A DNA stretch of 64,000 nt, from the NCBI GenBank assembly GCA_963669155.1, contig OZ022576.1, positions 38,751,307 through 38,815,306 on the forward strand, read 5' to 3'. The position numbers and the translations under genes are program-made. Positions within the stretch are counted from its first letter, which is position 1; each line of letters starts with the position of its first letter. Source of the DNA: Arbacia lixula. Its lineage: Eukaryota; Echinodermata; Echinoidea; Arbacioida; Arbaciidae. Shown here in pieces: positions 24,847-39,800 of this stretch. Below the pieces are notes generated by a model, which was given only the letters and a program-made list of their open reading frames with translations, had not been told where the DNA came from and did not search any database.

Positions 24847-27800
24847 GAAAAAAAGTTATTCTAACTGTGAATCAGAAATCCTTTCCAAATTTCTTTTTAA
24901 ATATGATTTTTTTTCTCACCATGATTATTTTCCTTGGCAGAAAATATCAACTATTTTCCTTAAAGACAGACTCTAAAGCTGTGCAATATCTTACATGCAT
25001 TGCAACACTGCATGTTGCTTTAAGTGGAACCTAAATAAAGTAAAGAGCTTTGACAAATTAGACTGCAAGGTTGACAAGAATGAACTGCGAATTGAGTATT
25101 CATCAAGTCTGCACATCTGCAAAAAAGGCACATGCCATGCACTGATTTGACCATGTTTGGGCTCTTGTACGAACACCACTAAAATATAGCTACAAATTCT
25201 CTAGACGCAACATGTTTGGTAGACAAGTTCCATGAATTAATCGTAGAAGATCTAACTAAGTATTAAGCGCTTATTCTTTCCATTCCGCACCTCTGTGTAA
25301 CTACAGATACAGCATAAACAGTGGAAAACCCAAAAAAGGTATCACAATATTTGTACTTTCCAGCCAACAAATTGCTGTAGTGAATCACAAAGCAATTTTT
25401 GCTTTATCAAATCAGCTAGAGACCATATGCTAAGTCAAATATATTTCAATTGCATTTGAAGGAGTGCTACAGGGGTGTTCGGATAAACTAGGTAAGTTTT
25501 TCAGTACAGAGTAAACAAATTTAAACTAATGGATGATTCTCTTGGTTACAAAATAACACAGACCAATAGCTTGTTACTTACTTTAAACAATTACTGGCTC
25601 TGACATCTAATAGGTTCTCTGACCTTTTTTGAAATGCCAACCAGAACTTGAGCAAAGAGGGAAATCCTGCAACTGGAAAAATCGCCCGATCAAGTTTCTG
25701 CAGATTTGCGGGGGGATTTTCACCACACCCTCGGAATGAACGGCTCTTAAGAGGATCTGTGCTAATTAGGTGCCAGAAATAATTCCATCAGAATGCACTA
25801 AAACCAAGATCGTCCACGCCAAACTAAACTTGATGCTGAGAATGCTGTCCTTGAAATGTATCCATCAATCCAATATTAACTAGCAATTTGGATCTAGTGA
25901 TTTACAAAGTACACACGTACACACATCTTGTTTGGTATATTTCAGGAGAGTGTACAGCAAGACCAGGGGAGACATTCAACTTCAAAAGTATAGCACGAGC
26001 GCATATAAATCTTTAACATAAACAAAATCAACTGGGTTGTTTGCATGAGGGTTTATATTGACTTATTGCAATCGCTTTTATTTCTATGTCAACACATGAA
26101 TCAATGTTATTAAGAACTCATGTACACAAACTGATGTACCTACATGGACATACACATACACATTTGACAAAGAGGCACACCTTCAAAAACAGCATTTCCT
26201 ATGGAGCAGAGACATTGGGTAGCTGGACCAGGGAGGTGGGAGTTGAGACTCCCTGGCTGGACCAACCCACAGTCGTTTCATAGAGAAACTAACACTGCAT
26301 GATTAGCAATGCATGCCACAATGAAAGAAGCTCAACAAGCTTTTAAGTAAAGAGTGCATGACAAAACGGCCAATGATGAGCATCATGATGAAGCACAATA
26401 ATGCTAGAGTTTCATTAATTCAATGGACAATGTTTCCAATACTTCATATATGCAAGCACTCATTGGATATACAGTGTAACACCTTCATATAAAAAATCTA
26501 TTATAATCTATTTTATGAATTTTAACACCAAAACATGGCTCCTCATGCAAATCACAAACAGAAAGATCCTGATTAGTGTCTTGAGCAAAGAAACCTGATC
26601 CAGGCTAGAAGAGAGAGAGAGGGAACATACCTGTTGGTGAGCATGGGTGCCATAATACGGCAACATTACAGCTATTCCGCCATACATTCTGATCGTCTCA
26701 AGCTCTACCAGCGAGCCGAATAACGTTCAGAGTCACGCTTAGATTTGGGCGGTCTCAAAAGGTGGGAGAATATACACAAAAGGAGGGCAGTGGTTGTTGC
26801 TTCTCCGGGTGATAACGATGAAGATGCTTGGTGAAGATGACCATGAGAGTTGATGAAAGATGCACGGAGAAAATTTGAAAAAGAAACTGATGAAAAAAAC
26901 AAGGTTTTATTTTTTTTGAAGAGGAATGGATGAACCCCAGCTACCAGCGCCGGGTTGACACGATGTAATGAATGGCAACTCACATCGCACCTCGCCAGCT
27001 CGTCGTTCGCAAGTCGGAACGCGGGGCTCGCCGCACTGCGAGTCTGCGCAGTCCCCCTTCGCTAGAAGCCAGGAATAGCAGCGATGAGGTCATTTTCCTC
27101 TGCTTAAATTACCCACTGCCTGTTGTACCTACCCCTCTCTGCTGTGTTTATTATTAGAGCCCTGCTACCCAAGGAAAAGGGGGCAAGAGCTCATTTCCCC
27201 CTCCACAGCCACTCAACACTCTTACCTTAATACCTTAACTACCCATGTACTTAAATGTGACCACATTGCCAAATGCTGACTCCCCCCAGACAGCAGGTTT
27301 GTTTGTGTAGCAACAGCTAACAGCAGGTTGCGGCTCTGTGTAGCAAGTCTGGCATATTCAAAGTTGCAAATGCCCCTAAATATTAAGCAAATTACATTTA
27401 AGAACCCTGAGAAAGTCCCCCTCTTCTACTTGCCACTTCAGCAAGGCCTCAAGATGATTTTGGAAGGAGGGAGAGAGAGTCTCGACCTCCCTGCTTAAAA
27501 AGCAGTAGAGGCCAAGTCTGTCTGACTGTCATGTTAGTTCTCAAACCAGCGCTAACTGCCCCAGCACAGACTCTGGGGGAAGGCCACAGTTACAGGTACA
27601 CTGACAGAAGTTTCCGCTCAACATGATGAGAGAAAAAAGAAAACTGCCCCTTTTTTGGAGTTCAACAAAGCAGTGAATCACTGCACCAAAAACAATATGT
27701 TATCTCCCCCAACGATTATTATTACTCCCCAGATAGGTGCTGCTGTTCTTGACTTATCCATGAAGAATCCTTACGACTTCCAGGGGTGACGTTGCCTTCT

Positions 27801-30800
27801 TGGCACACAACAGAGGGTAGGGAATTTAACCCTTCACATCCAACTATTATAATTACTCCCCAGATATGTGCTGCTGTTCTTGACTTATCTATGAAGAGTC
27901 CTTACGACTTCCAGAGTGACCTTGCCTTCTTGGCACACATGAGAGAAAAAAAAAATGATGGGAATCACGACAGAGTAAGCACATTAATCACTAAAGATGT
28001 ATGAGGACACAGCCGCACAATGTGTCATTAATAGATAAAAAATGATTTCACTTTTACTTTTTGTTTTCCGTTAGTGCTCAAAACGCACAAGGAATCTTGA
28101 AAATCTGTACAGTGAATGTAACTTTTAGTACTTGAAGATTTCCATTCAACACAGTGGTGAATCTCAAAGAAAGGCAATTTACAGTATTTAGGTCTATTCA
28201 GCCATAAAAAAAATTGAAATAATTCTGGGGAGAATTTTTTTTTGTGGATATTTTGATGAAAACACTTTCTTCAAGCCTCATGTATTCATCAAATAAATTT
28301 GACAGAATTCAGAGTACATATAACTGAGAATCCATCAAACAGGATTATAGCCCATGAAGTATTGAGTTCTATGATATTGGAATCTGCAGAAGCGTGGGAC
28401 GTTATCCTATAATTTTCTTTTTAATAACTCTGCAATTAACACAAATTGATTTTAAAACACAAGTGACCATTGTGTAATACTCAATCTCGCCTAGAACACA
28501 TTTAATATAGGAGAGGCTGGATGGGATGATAGTTGCAATTTTTTTGCTGTGTTCTTTCCAAAAATAAAGGTGTGGGAAGTCATAAAATACAAAGTCTAGA
28601 CTCGCTTGGATCTAGTTTCATCCCTCAAAAAAAAAATAATAAACACTTGAAATGCTGTACTTAGTGCTTGCACTTTTTACAAAAAAATGGAGGAAGCTTA
28701 GAAACTGAATTTGAGGGGGAAATAGGAAGTCTTGAGCTAGCCCCTGCGCCCAAACAAACTATCAAATAGAAAAAATAGAGAAAATCATATCCAGCAATAA
28801 TAAAACTTCTTCTCTCTGCTTTCTCTCCATATTTCCTTGTCCTTTATCTTATTTTTATCTCCCCCTTACTCTCCTCCCTCCCCCCTTCTCACTCTCTCTC
28901 TCTATATATATCATCCCTCATCTTTCCCCTGAGGGATTAAATGTTTAAAAGTAACAATGGCATCATGACGTCATGGTAACAATTTTGATTTGTCTTCATT
29001 TCACTTGGGAATGTGGTCAAGCTCTCAGTACAAAAGCCTGCTCATCACACCACTTCCCCCCAAGCTGTCACAAAGCTTTGTAATCACACACCTGTGAAAG
29101 CCCAAACCATTCAGTCCAGTATGGCATCTGCCCAAGAGAATATAGTATGATCTAGTCTCATAGGGACCTATATATTTGCATATCTTGTATATTTCTGTAC
29201 TATGGAAAATGTCATTTAGCTGTTGCCATGGTAGTAACATCAGCTGTAAAGTCTTTAATGATAAAAAAGTAATATTATGCAATATGGCCAATGAAGAGAG
29301 AGAGGGAAAAGGGAAAGTAGAAAAGAGTCTGTATGTATATGTGTAAGAGGGCATTAATACTTAAGAATCACCTTTAGATTCAAATTAAGGCAAAGATTCT
29401 GACAAAATGTAACCGATGGAATCGCAGACACACAATAAAATGTATCGAAGCAGAAACAGTCCTATCCCCAACAGTAAATTAACGACGAGTACAAAAGGAA
29501 GATTCTTGCAATTATAGATGTTCCATTTGCCTCAATCCAAATACATCCTTTCTGTATCAAAGTACATGAAAATATGAGAGGCAAGTATTTGGAGGAGTTG
29601 ACCTACCTTCCTCACAGACAAATGTTTTGAAAAGGACCTTGCAGATATGAACATGGCAACAAGTGATAAGAAATGAGAAAGGTCACCATGTACAAGTAAG
29701 GAGAAGTATTTTCAACTAGGCCAGGCTCAACTGGTGCGCCGATGATCCAAAACAGGGAGAAATTAGCGTTTTTCTGCGGCAGTATCTACGAGGCGAGCCT
29801 CACGGGCCAGCTTCCGGGGCAATAATATTTACTGCTGAGAGGCCCTCCCCTGTGGGTTGGAGAGGGGAGAAGCGTTAATCTAATTACCCCTGATTAATAG
29901 CAAGTGTTGCGTTGAGGGACTGCCCTCAAACATTCTTCTTGTCTGCCATATAAGCAGCCTCTGTCGATAGAGCACTTTCGTGGATTTTTTTTTTACCCCT
30001 CTTTCTCCTCACCCGTCTCTCTCTCTCTCTCTCTACATTAATGATTCATGTTTCATTTGAAATGCTTCCCAAAATGTTTGGGCAACATTTGCCAGTCTAA
30101 ATGTGGAAACCAGCATTCCTTGCCTGGGGATATTTCCAAACAGAGGTTTCCAATCTCCTTTCCTCTGACAGATGAAACGCCGACTGTGAAAGCCTCATCA
30201 GTGCATTATGGGATTGGTGCGCTCGCAATGATGAGAAACAACTGCTCTTTTCTTCCTCTTATGCAGGAAACGGCTGCATAAAGATCATAAATGACGACTT
30301 CTTATTTTCTGATTCTCACAAAAAGTAGGCCTAACATGGCCCCTCTGGGACAATGCAGACTTAAGCCAACTGTCAATCCTTTCCAGAAAATAATATTATG
30401 TTAAATCCAGCTGCTCTCGGTCCCCATGTTTTGTTCTCAAAGTGCAATCACATACCTATCCTCCAAACCGAATGACCAGTACTGTACCACACTTAAAGCA
30501 ATCATATCAAGAATTACAATTTACACAATCATTGCTTTGGGGATTTTTTTTAGAGTACAAGAGGATTACAATCCTTTAAACTTCTTATTCTTGCTTTTGT
30601 GAACCATAAGAAACATCAAAGTATACTACAAATGACAAAAGAAAGTTCAAACTGTACCTCACATGCTGTGGTGCTGCATAACAAGGCAAAACCCATACAA
30701 TTATAATTTATTTACTGGTAATGATGGTTTTAGTCACAAAAAATCAAGGTACACAGTGTGATCCAAGCATGATATGTCATCATATAAGTGCATCCTATCT

Positions 30801-33800
30801 GAGCTCGATCATGATTTACTCTGGTCCCACAAATAAATGCCCTCACAATTTTACAACTTAAACAACGGTCATAGCTTCCATGGAAACATCACAGAGCTTA
30901 AAAAAAAGCTTCAACCCATTTACGTGTTGCCATAGCAGTTACGAAATTAGAATAATCGTTAAGTAGTTTGGCACACAATTTTTTTCTAACATCACCAATT
31001 TTCCTGGTGATACCCGATGATACCTATTGCTCATCCTCCTACAGTCCTTTCCTTGCCTATATTGACAATTAATAGCCATCATGAATACGTTCTTGCGACC
31101 ATGACGCAGGTGGGTGGGTGGGAGGACAACTAGCAGGTATTAGATGGCAGCTTTTTAATTTCCACTTCCCACAATCAATAGCTGGCTCCACTGTTTCACA
31201 GGAAGTCATTATAGGGGCTTGCCACTGTGTATACTCACAGCGGGGCAAGTCCATCCATTCTAAACCACACATGAACAAGCGAGACAAAAACGCAGTGTCT
31301 GAACAGACTTTTCTCATTGTTACTCAGAGCTGAACTGTCATTAGCCGGGTGAGCAGTCGGCCGGACCTTAGGGGTAGGAATGGACAGGATCTGGGAGTCA
31401 AGGAGTACCGAAGTCAATCTTAACTATGACTCTGACCATGTGGCATATAGCCAAGTATTGTGAACTAATAATGCATTTCATTACAAAGAATTTTATTACA
31501 AATTTCTTAATAATTCATTGACCAGCAATTGATAATTTTGAACAATTTATTCAAAATCTATCAATACTTTACCTTTCATAAAAAATGTCATTTTGCTTTG
31601 TGTATCTTGGCCTTATGCAAGAGAGGTTAAGTATGTTATATACATTTATTTTGTAAAGCTCTTTATTTGCAGATACATCCACACATAAAAGAAGAAAATC
31701 ATATTTCCACAGAATAGGTAAACATAAATTAAGTTCCTCTTGTCCACGTGCTCTAGAATATCACATACACACGTCTGGAATGATTTTTATCTCTAGTCAT
31801 TTAAATCTTGGCTGTCATCAGCTGGGTTACTTGACTTGCCGGTCAAAGGAAAGGGGGATGGGCAAGAAGGGGGCTGGGCAAGAGGGGGGGGGGGGGGGGG
31901 GAAGCGGAGGAGTCAATTTGTCAACAGAAAAAGGAGCATACTCAGGAAACACAAGAAGACAAATAATTTTTAAAAAACTCCTCAATCTGTACATTCTATA
32001 AACAATCCTACATTTTCTCAGGATTGGTCAGTATTATCAAATATATTCATGTTGATTTGTAAGATGCATTCTATCATCATTCCTAGCTTATGGACTTTTA
32101 TGTGGAAAAATCCTTGTACCTGTTGCCTAATTTGGGTAATTTTCTTTCAAGATAAAGAATATAATTCCATATTGATGACCTTTACATCACAATATTTTCA
32201 CTCGTTAACCAATCTACTATGCCTTTATTACTTTATTTACCTTATTACTTTTATTACTTTCTGCCTTTATACAAATTTGTATATCTCCTTTAATTTGTGA
32301 ACTTTTGCACTTTTATGTGTAGCGAAACTCGATACCTCATTTTCTCAGGAAGCCAATGTATGGAGTAATGAATAGCTGCCTCCCCGCAATACACTCTTCT
32401 CACATTCAGATCAGTTTGTAAAGCGAGAGACATCTTTAGTTTCCCCAGTATGTAATCCATCCCCAAATCTTCATTCCCCATTAGCTCCTCAACCCCCGGC
32501 TGAAATTCCAACCCCAAAATGGTTTGGTAAAATTTGATGGAAGAATAAAAAAAAAAGAAGCATGGTTTCAGAGGAAGTATTAAGTATGATTCACTTAATC
32601 AATTCTGTTAATGCATGGACAATTTGATGCTGAGCAATACTTTGCTTGTATTTACCAAGCTTATTTTCTCCCCCCCCCCCCCCAATTTTTTTTTTAGAAT
32701 AAACGAATACTTGGATAACGTATGTCTCGCAAGGCATGCCATATAGCTATGATTTAAAACAGTTGCAAGGTTTGTATCAAATCAGTTTTCTATTGGTCCC
32801 AATTTATGTTTTCCAATATTTCATTTTATAGTAGTACTGCAGTACTGCATGTTATTGTTTTGTTTAATGAAAGTTTTATTTATTAACAAACAAAAAAGAT
32901 ATACAGAGTACAGTCTCAAAGTTCTTAATCCCCCCCCCCAGTCCATTTTTAACCTAAATTTCATTCAATTGCAAAATCATAAGATTGGGTCAAAATAATG
33001 AATGGCGGGGTTCCACATTCAGCTCACTCATAAAATATTGTATAAATTATCACCATTTTTTTTTTAACCAGGGGTGTATAACATTAGAAATGTTTTACCA
33101 GGCATCATGCAGGAAACAATTAAATTGAATTGATCCAATACTAATTGATTTCCTTATGCAGTCATACCACAGGCTATGAGGGAATCCTGAGTACAGCAAA
33201 CAAGAGACAGAAACCTGCCGTAACATTTACTTCAGCCCCGCTCATAGAGAAACATGTTTGGTCTAATTAGCACTTTTCCTGTTGAAATATGCCAGGGGCT
33301 TTTGACGCTTCTTAATTTTCTGCATTTCCCAAGCTGTCATGTTTCAAACTTCCCCCTGGTATTCTAGCACACTGAGTATTTAAAGAAAACAGGGCGTATG
33401 ATCATAATTATTAATAATCATAAATCCAATTGTTCATCTCCCACGTTTTCTCAATTTTAAGCTTAATTCAGGGACGCGCCTATAAGATAAAAGGAAAAAC
33501 AAGAACAACAATTCTCGTTTCAAGGCTGCGCTAATGAATGTTAACACCTGCGAATCCATTTGTCTGGTTTCTGAAGCTTCAGCTTTAATTTGGGATACTT
33601 GACGTTAAAGTTGCACTCATGCAATTTAATTTGCCAGATTTAAAGTTTAAAAAGAATATGAATGCATGAATCAGTATGGATGATGAGAAATGACCCTGTC
33701 ACATATTTCCTTGCACAGGAACTGGCATTGGCACATGCAAATGTGAGGAGGAGGAGTCTATTAAAACATGGTTTATCATCATACTGCAGTGGCAGTATAC

Positions 33801-36800
33801 TTCTTTGCTGTTTGCAAGATTTGACTTGATTCCGCATCATCATTCCTTCAAATAATCACAATATATTTCAGAACTAATATCCCTAGAGATAAAGGAGAAA
33901 TCAGGATTCAATTTTGGTATCATCATCATGAAAGGGCTTGAAGAAAGAGAAACCGAAATGAATCTTTTATATGACTCCGAACACGTTATGGAATCATTCT
34001 TACTAAATTCAACCACACTTCCTCTCCACATGGTGGATTACCGAAAATAGCTTGCAATCCCAGACACATCAAGAAACCCGAAAAAAAATTGCAAATATTT
34101 TGAGGGGATTTGGGACCTTTCTCACTTGTGTAAAACTTCCTGATTAACGCACCCAGGGCAAACACATTAATGTGATTCAGTGCTGACATCACATTCATCC
34201 TAGATTAGACTCACCAGACACAAATAGCTCACTAAAAACACATACAGGTACCAGTACAGTAGCGATGAAAGTACCTGGCACAACGACGGAGCGCTGCTAA
34301 ATTCAGAGGCAGCATGTTTGGGGTATTCTTAGAGAGTGGCGTAATTGGGATATCAGATTAAGAGACCAGAGGTAGAGATAGCTCAGTTGGCCGTGGAGAT
34401 TACATGCAGATATATCAAATACTGCGGTAAAAATAACCAGAGTTGGATGTGGGTGGAGGCAGGCTGCGGTATGTGCATGGCAACCCAAAGTACATGCTCA
34501 CTTCTAATCCATCATACATTAAAGACAGAGTAGCCCTTTTACAAAAGTAGTAGCAATTTTACAAAAAATGTGAAAATTTGCTTGGATCAGCAGTATGCCC
34601 TTTACACTAACATGTCATGTTGGATAACTCACAGTGAGAGCTTCATGAACATTTTCCAGAAAAGAAAAAAACGATCCTTGTTTAGGTTTGAAATTCAATG
34701 ACCATAGTTTACATTCATATACTGTACTGCAGTGGCCAGCTTTGGCCAGCGAATAGCGGCGCGGGACTTGTATTGCACGCACTGCTCGCATTATCGAGGA
34801 CACTCACTGACCTCTAAGCGGAAAGTTCAGGGCAGAGAACTATGACGTGTTCTGATTGTGATCTTAGTCTTTAAGGCTACAGGACCGCAGAAGTTTTGGA
34901 TGACCCAAAACCTACTTGAAGTTCTGATATCAATATAATTTCACTCAAAGTTTGTTTCCAGTTCTAATATTGTGAGGGAAGTTCTTAAACAATATTACCC
35001 CCATTTTCTCTGATTTTAACAACATTTTTTTTTGACCTGCAAAAGGGCTCCCCTGTCTTTATAGGCAAATATGTGAGTACTTTTTTTTACAACTTCATGG
35101 AGGTGGGTGAGAACAGGATTGACTTGCAGGTATTGTTACGTCAAAGAAGCCCCTAGTGAGTAAGAGGGAGGGGAGAGAGGAAGGGGAGTAAAGGGATCAG
35201 AGGTGAGAGGGAGAGGGAGAGAGAGGTAGGGGAGAGAGAAGAAGAGAGCACTGAGAGAGAAACAGGAAGAGATGGATGGGGCACTCACAACAAATGACCT
35301 AAACCTTCTCCATACGACAAAGGCAATTATAAAATGACATGTAATGCCACATCATAGCCTCTGTGAATTATCTGGTCCATAACCGCTATTGTCATTTTAA
35401 TCCTCGTCGTTTGTCATCTGGAGTTTCCATGAGCAAAACTTGCACCACCTGTACTTGGTTAATACGGGCATCTTCTCACAAATTTGAGACAGGGAAGGTC
35501 TGGAGGTCACCCCCAAAATGACACTTCTGAAAATTAATCGCACTTAATATAAAGAAGAAGAAAGAATCTATGCCTGTATGCAGACAGTCTTCTACTCTTG
35601 ATATAGCAGACTGCAAAGCACCTTGACACAAAGGAAAATACTCCAAACAAGATCATCACAATCATTGAAGGCACATGGGGCAATTTAGGGCAACTAAGGA
35701 CGACAATATATGAGTCATCTGGAACCTAGAGGTTCTGATGATGTTGTATAAAACAAAACAAAAACCTTGAAACTGAGAAATGAGCTCATACCACGAGAAC
35801 AATATGCACAGATTTAAAGGAACAAAGAGTTACAACTTCCAGATTTACTGACAAATAGATCAATCAAAAGATAGATAGATTGATAGCTGTTGATCGAGAG
35901 ACCGAACTGGGAAGAGTTCAGACAGGATGGAGAGACGGAGAGAGCCATAGGAGAAATGGAATAAAAAACACTGTTTAATTCCTACCAGCAATTTCTATGT
36001 AGGTTTCATCAGAAAGGTCTGTTGACCCGCAAGAACTCCATTGCCTACTCAGTGCATTAAATATCTTTTATCACGGTCTATTCCGGTAGACTGCATTTCT
36101 ACAAATTAAATAATTAGTGTTGTCCTTGTACGAAAGCAAGAACCCAATGACACATATTGAAAAGTGACAATGTGAATGAATCAGCCTCGTAATGATTTAT
36201 AATCCTTCAGTTTCATTTTCTCTCCCCACTTCAGATTGATAAATTGAAAGGATGTATAGTTTCACATACATTGATGAAGAACAGCTGTAACCAATGTGCT
36301 TATTTGGTCTAAAGCCTTCCACGGTAGCGGTACAACGCTGGGAATACTGCAGCTTCAGGGATATAGTATATAAAGTGGGGGCATTCCCTTCCCCCCCCCC
36401 CCCCCCAACTCTGAACTTGATTAGTGAGAGGCACATTGTCATGGCTCCTTTTAACTATGGTAACATCCTTTAGCCGTGTGGGGCTTCTTCTTAAGACTAT
36501 GTGCATAAACCGAGCATACTTAACTATCCTTTGCAATAGGTAAACCTATCATGAGGCGAAATGTTTTTTTAAAAGGGGTGCTATTGTTCTTCGTGGGGGC
36601 TCTTTGTTGCATTTGAGGGGATTATATCTGGAGAGCCCCAGTGTAATTTTTTCAGTGGTTTATAACATGTCCTCATGAACAAAAGAGCAGGACACACAGC
36701 CAATAAAATGTCCAATTCCATGGACATGAACTTGTCTGACTGACGTAGCATTGGAGGCCTCTACTTTCGGAAATGGTTGTTTTTCCACAACGTATCTCTC

Positions 36801-39800
36801 AACAACATAGTAGCCTAAACCGCATCCATCTCCCCCACCACATCCCCCTAGCGTAGGCCTACCTGGCTTAACGTAGGAAGGGGCAGTCAATTGTCGGCAC
36901 TATCCCCTACCCCCTCCCCCACTCTCTCTAGCTCTCTCTCCCTCTCTCCGTCTATCTACCTACTTCTCTCTTCACCCTCTCTTCTTCCCCCTCCCGTTGT
37001 CTCCCGCATCTCATTAATTTCTTATCCTCGGGTCTTTCACAAACAAGCTTTCCTCTCCAATGCATTCCGCATTATTGATATATCCTGTTTTTTACAAGAC
37101 TGCTGGTTCAGATCGGACAGTTGACCTTTCTGACCCCCTTGCAAGAGGAATCGGCGGAGGGCTGTGACAGTGGGCAAGGGGTTCTGAGGTGACGTCATGT
37201 GTAGCCTCCACGTCAGACAGAAGATTATAAAGTCAGCGGTATCGCTGCAGTAAGAGGTTTTCTTAACTTTGTATTTGTTTACAGTCGCCATGGTGATTAA
37301 CTATTATGACGTACGTGTCAAAAACTCGCCTACTACTCAAGACTGCTCTGCTTCACCTGGGAATATCATTAATCCTTCGACATCGTGTCTTCTCATATCT
37401 CACTTTTTCAAGACACTTTTTCTCCCAAAAGCATACAACGATCCATCAGGTTACACTTTTTTCTGTATCGTAACACATGACAGACCAGACATCCAATTTG
37501 AATCCTTCTACATAGTATAAGATCTATCAGCAGTTTTTTAATTGTTTCTTTTAAATCATTTTCCTTAAATGAAGTTTGTTTCTGGCCACATCATACATCT
37601 GACAGTCTTGATACCATTGTTCTACCAAAATAAGAGAAGGTATAGTTCAAAGGTATAGAGTAGCGTAAGGTCAAACCTAGCAGTATACAGCCACAAAAAA
37701 ACATGGGCCACGCTAATTGGAGATGCCATGCGACCTTGACAAGAGCACGATTTGCGCAGCCCAGTTGCGGCGCAGAAATGACAACAAAAGATAGCCGGAA
37801 GACACGGAACAGCCCCATTTTCACAATTCTCTGGTATGAGCCTCTGTTCTGTGGGGGCCAAGGGCTTAAAAGAAGGGGATGCTACTGTGATGAGTGCACA
37901 AGGAAAAGTGGCATTAGGGGGATAATTTCCTCTCTGGGCTGCCGTCATGTCTCATACGGGGCGAGCCGGAGAAACAAAAGGCGCACTGCAACAACAGACG
38001 TGGGGGAAAGGATGGCAAGATGTTATGATACATGAAGGAGGATTAGAAGATAATTACGTTGACTCAAAGCAAAACTTACCCCCCTCCCCGGCATAATTAC
38101 TCTTCCTTTTTATTTCTTCATTTAATTGATGGAGCTTAACCAGCACTGGACTCCAAGCTTCGAGACAGTCCAGAAATATGTTGCTTTCAAATTAGTTTTT
38201 ACGCCTCATAAAACACTGATGATTTACAGCTGTTTCTACGATGTATGGCAAATTTAGCATATCCTTTCTTAAGTTTAACATGTCACTTTGAAAAAGTTGA
38301 CAACCACAACCAAACTGCTAGCTTTCCTTGACACCCTACTGCAATGGGAAATGTATTTTTGATAATCAGCCATATACATGTGTTCAGCACAGACCATCTT
38401 CATTCAGTCGGTATTTATGATTCATAGATGGACATGCTACATTATCCTTCTTGCAAACCCCATCTGGGAAAAGGGACTAAGATTTCAGCACTCTATGACA
38501 TCCGACAAATTCCTGTAATAATTCTTGTAAGCCTAGAATCTCAAGAAACAGATGAAAGCGATCACCCCTTCCTGAAATCTAATCGGGGGCAACTCCGTAC
38601 ATCCACTGGAGCCGAAACAAGTTCAAGCTCCCTTTCAAACTCCCCAAAGAACTATCCTGCGTCTACTCCAAGGTTGTGAGAATTAGAGATTCTACGGAAA
38701 TTGAGCTATTAGACACCCTTAATATGTGGAATTATTCAAATTATCAGAGGAGTGATACGCTGTCAACATATCAAGTCCAAATGACCTTGACACAGTGGAT
38801 GTTGTACTCAAGAATTCATCGGAAATCATTTGAGATTCAAGAAGAGATGCATCGTCAAAATCATTATCTCTAGTAAATTGGTTAAAGATCTCTAATCTTT
38901 GTGCACTTTTTTAATCTTTGCATGTTAAAGCAGAAAATTTAGGTCATGAAGCCTTCAACGAAAAATATATTTGAGACATGGAACAGCTAACGAGCACATA
39001 AGAAGCATGGGAGTCCTTTGAATAGTGTAATAACAGGATGTCTTCTCTAACAACCTTTGCTAAAGAAGGGCCTCATATCACAAAGAGATACAATCATATA
39101 ATTGAAATCATTAAGAAGTTGAAATAGAAACAAATCATATCTTGTAATGGATATGGATCATATCTCTCATAACTATCATATGCTTGCAAAATTTAAATCG
39201 GCGAGGACTGGCAATGATAGCAGCTTGATTGCAATTCTTTCTTTGTGATGCAAGTTTCTGATCCAGTGCATACTATCAGTGAACTATAATGAGCTTTGAT
39301 GTAATTTCTGACATGGGCTTACATAAAAAACATGATGTTGTCATTACAATCTCCTTTTAGTTTCGTCACTCCTGTATTGTCTTCCCCCGGATAGGCAAGC
39401 ACAAAGTATTGATGCAAGTCAGAGTACTCTCAAGTCCTATAGCACAAATGATTGCGCATAATTTACCACTTCCCCCGATCGGTTTGGCCTGCGTTCTTTC
39501 AGCCTGGCGAGATGGCTCGCTAGAGGGCTCACTCCATGTTTTGTTCAGGTGCTACATGCAGGGAAGCCTTGCCCCTCTTGGACGCAACATCTGCTGAACC
39601 TGAACTGTAAAAGGATAAAAAGGTCTCTCCAACGACGTTTCTTGCACTGAATGCAAGAGAGAAGAGTGAATATGAAAATTGTTAGCAATCAACAATCAAG
39701 TATACATAGTTCAATTTGTGAGAAGCATCAAAGTTGTGTGGATTTGTGCAAACGAACTTTCTCTGTTAACAGGCACCTATATGCGATAGGTAACATGTCA

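Noticed and set aside
34264..34322. Possible alternative first exon (minus ATG followed by a GTACTT donor)
   Set aside because: The donor leaves phase 2, which cannot join exon 3 (phase 0), and it lies downstream of exon 2. The donor is weak and there is no promoter-like sequence.
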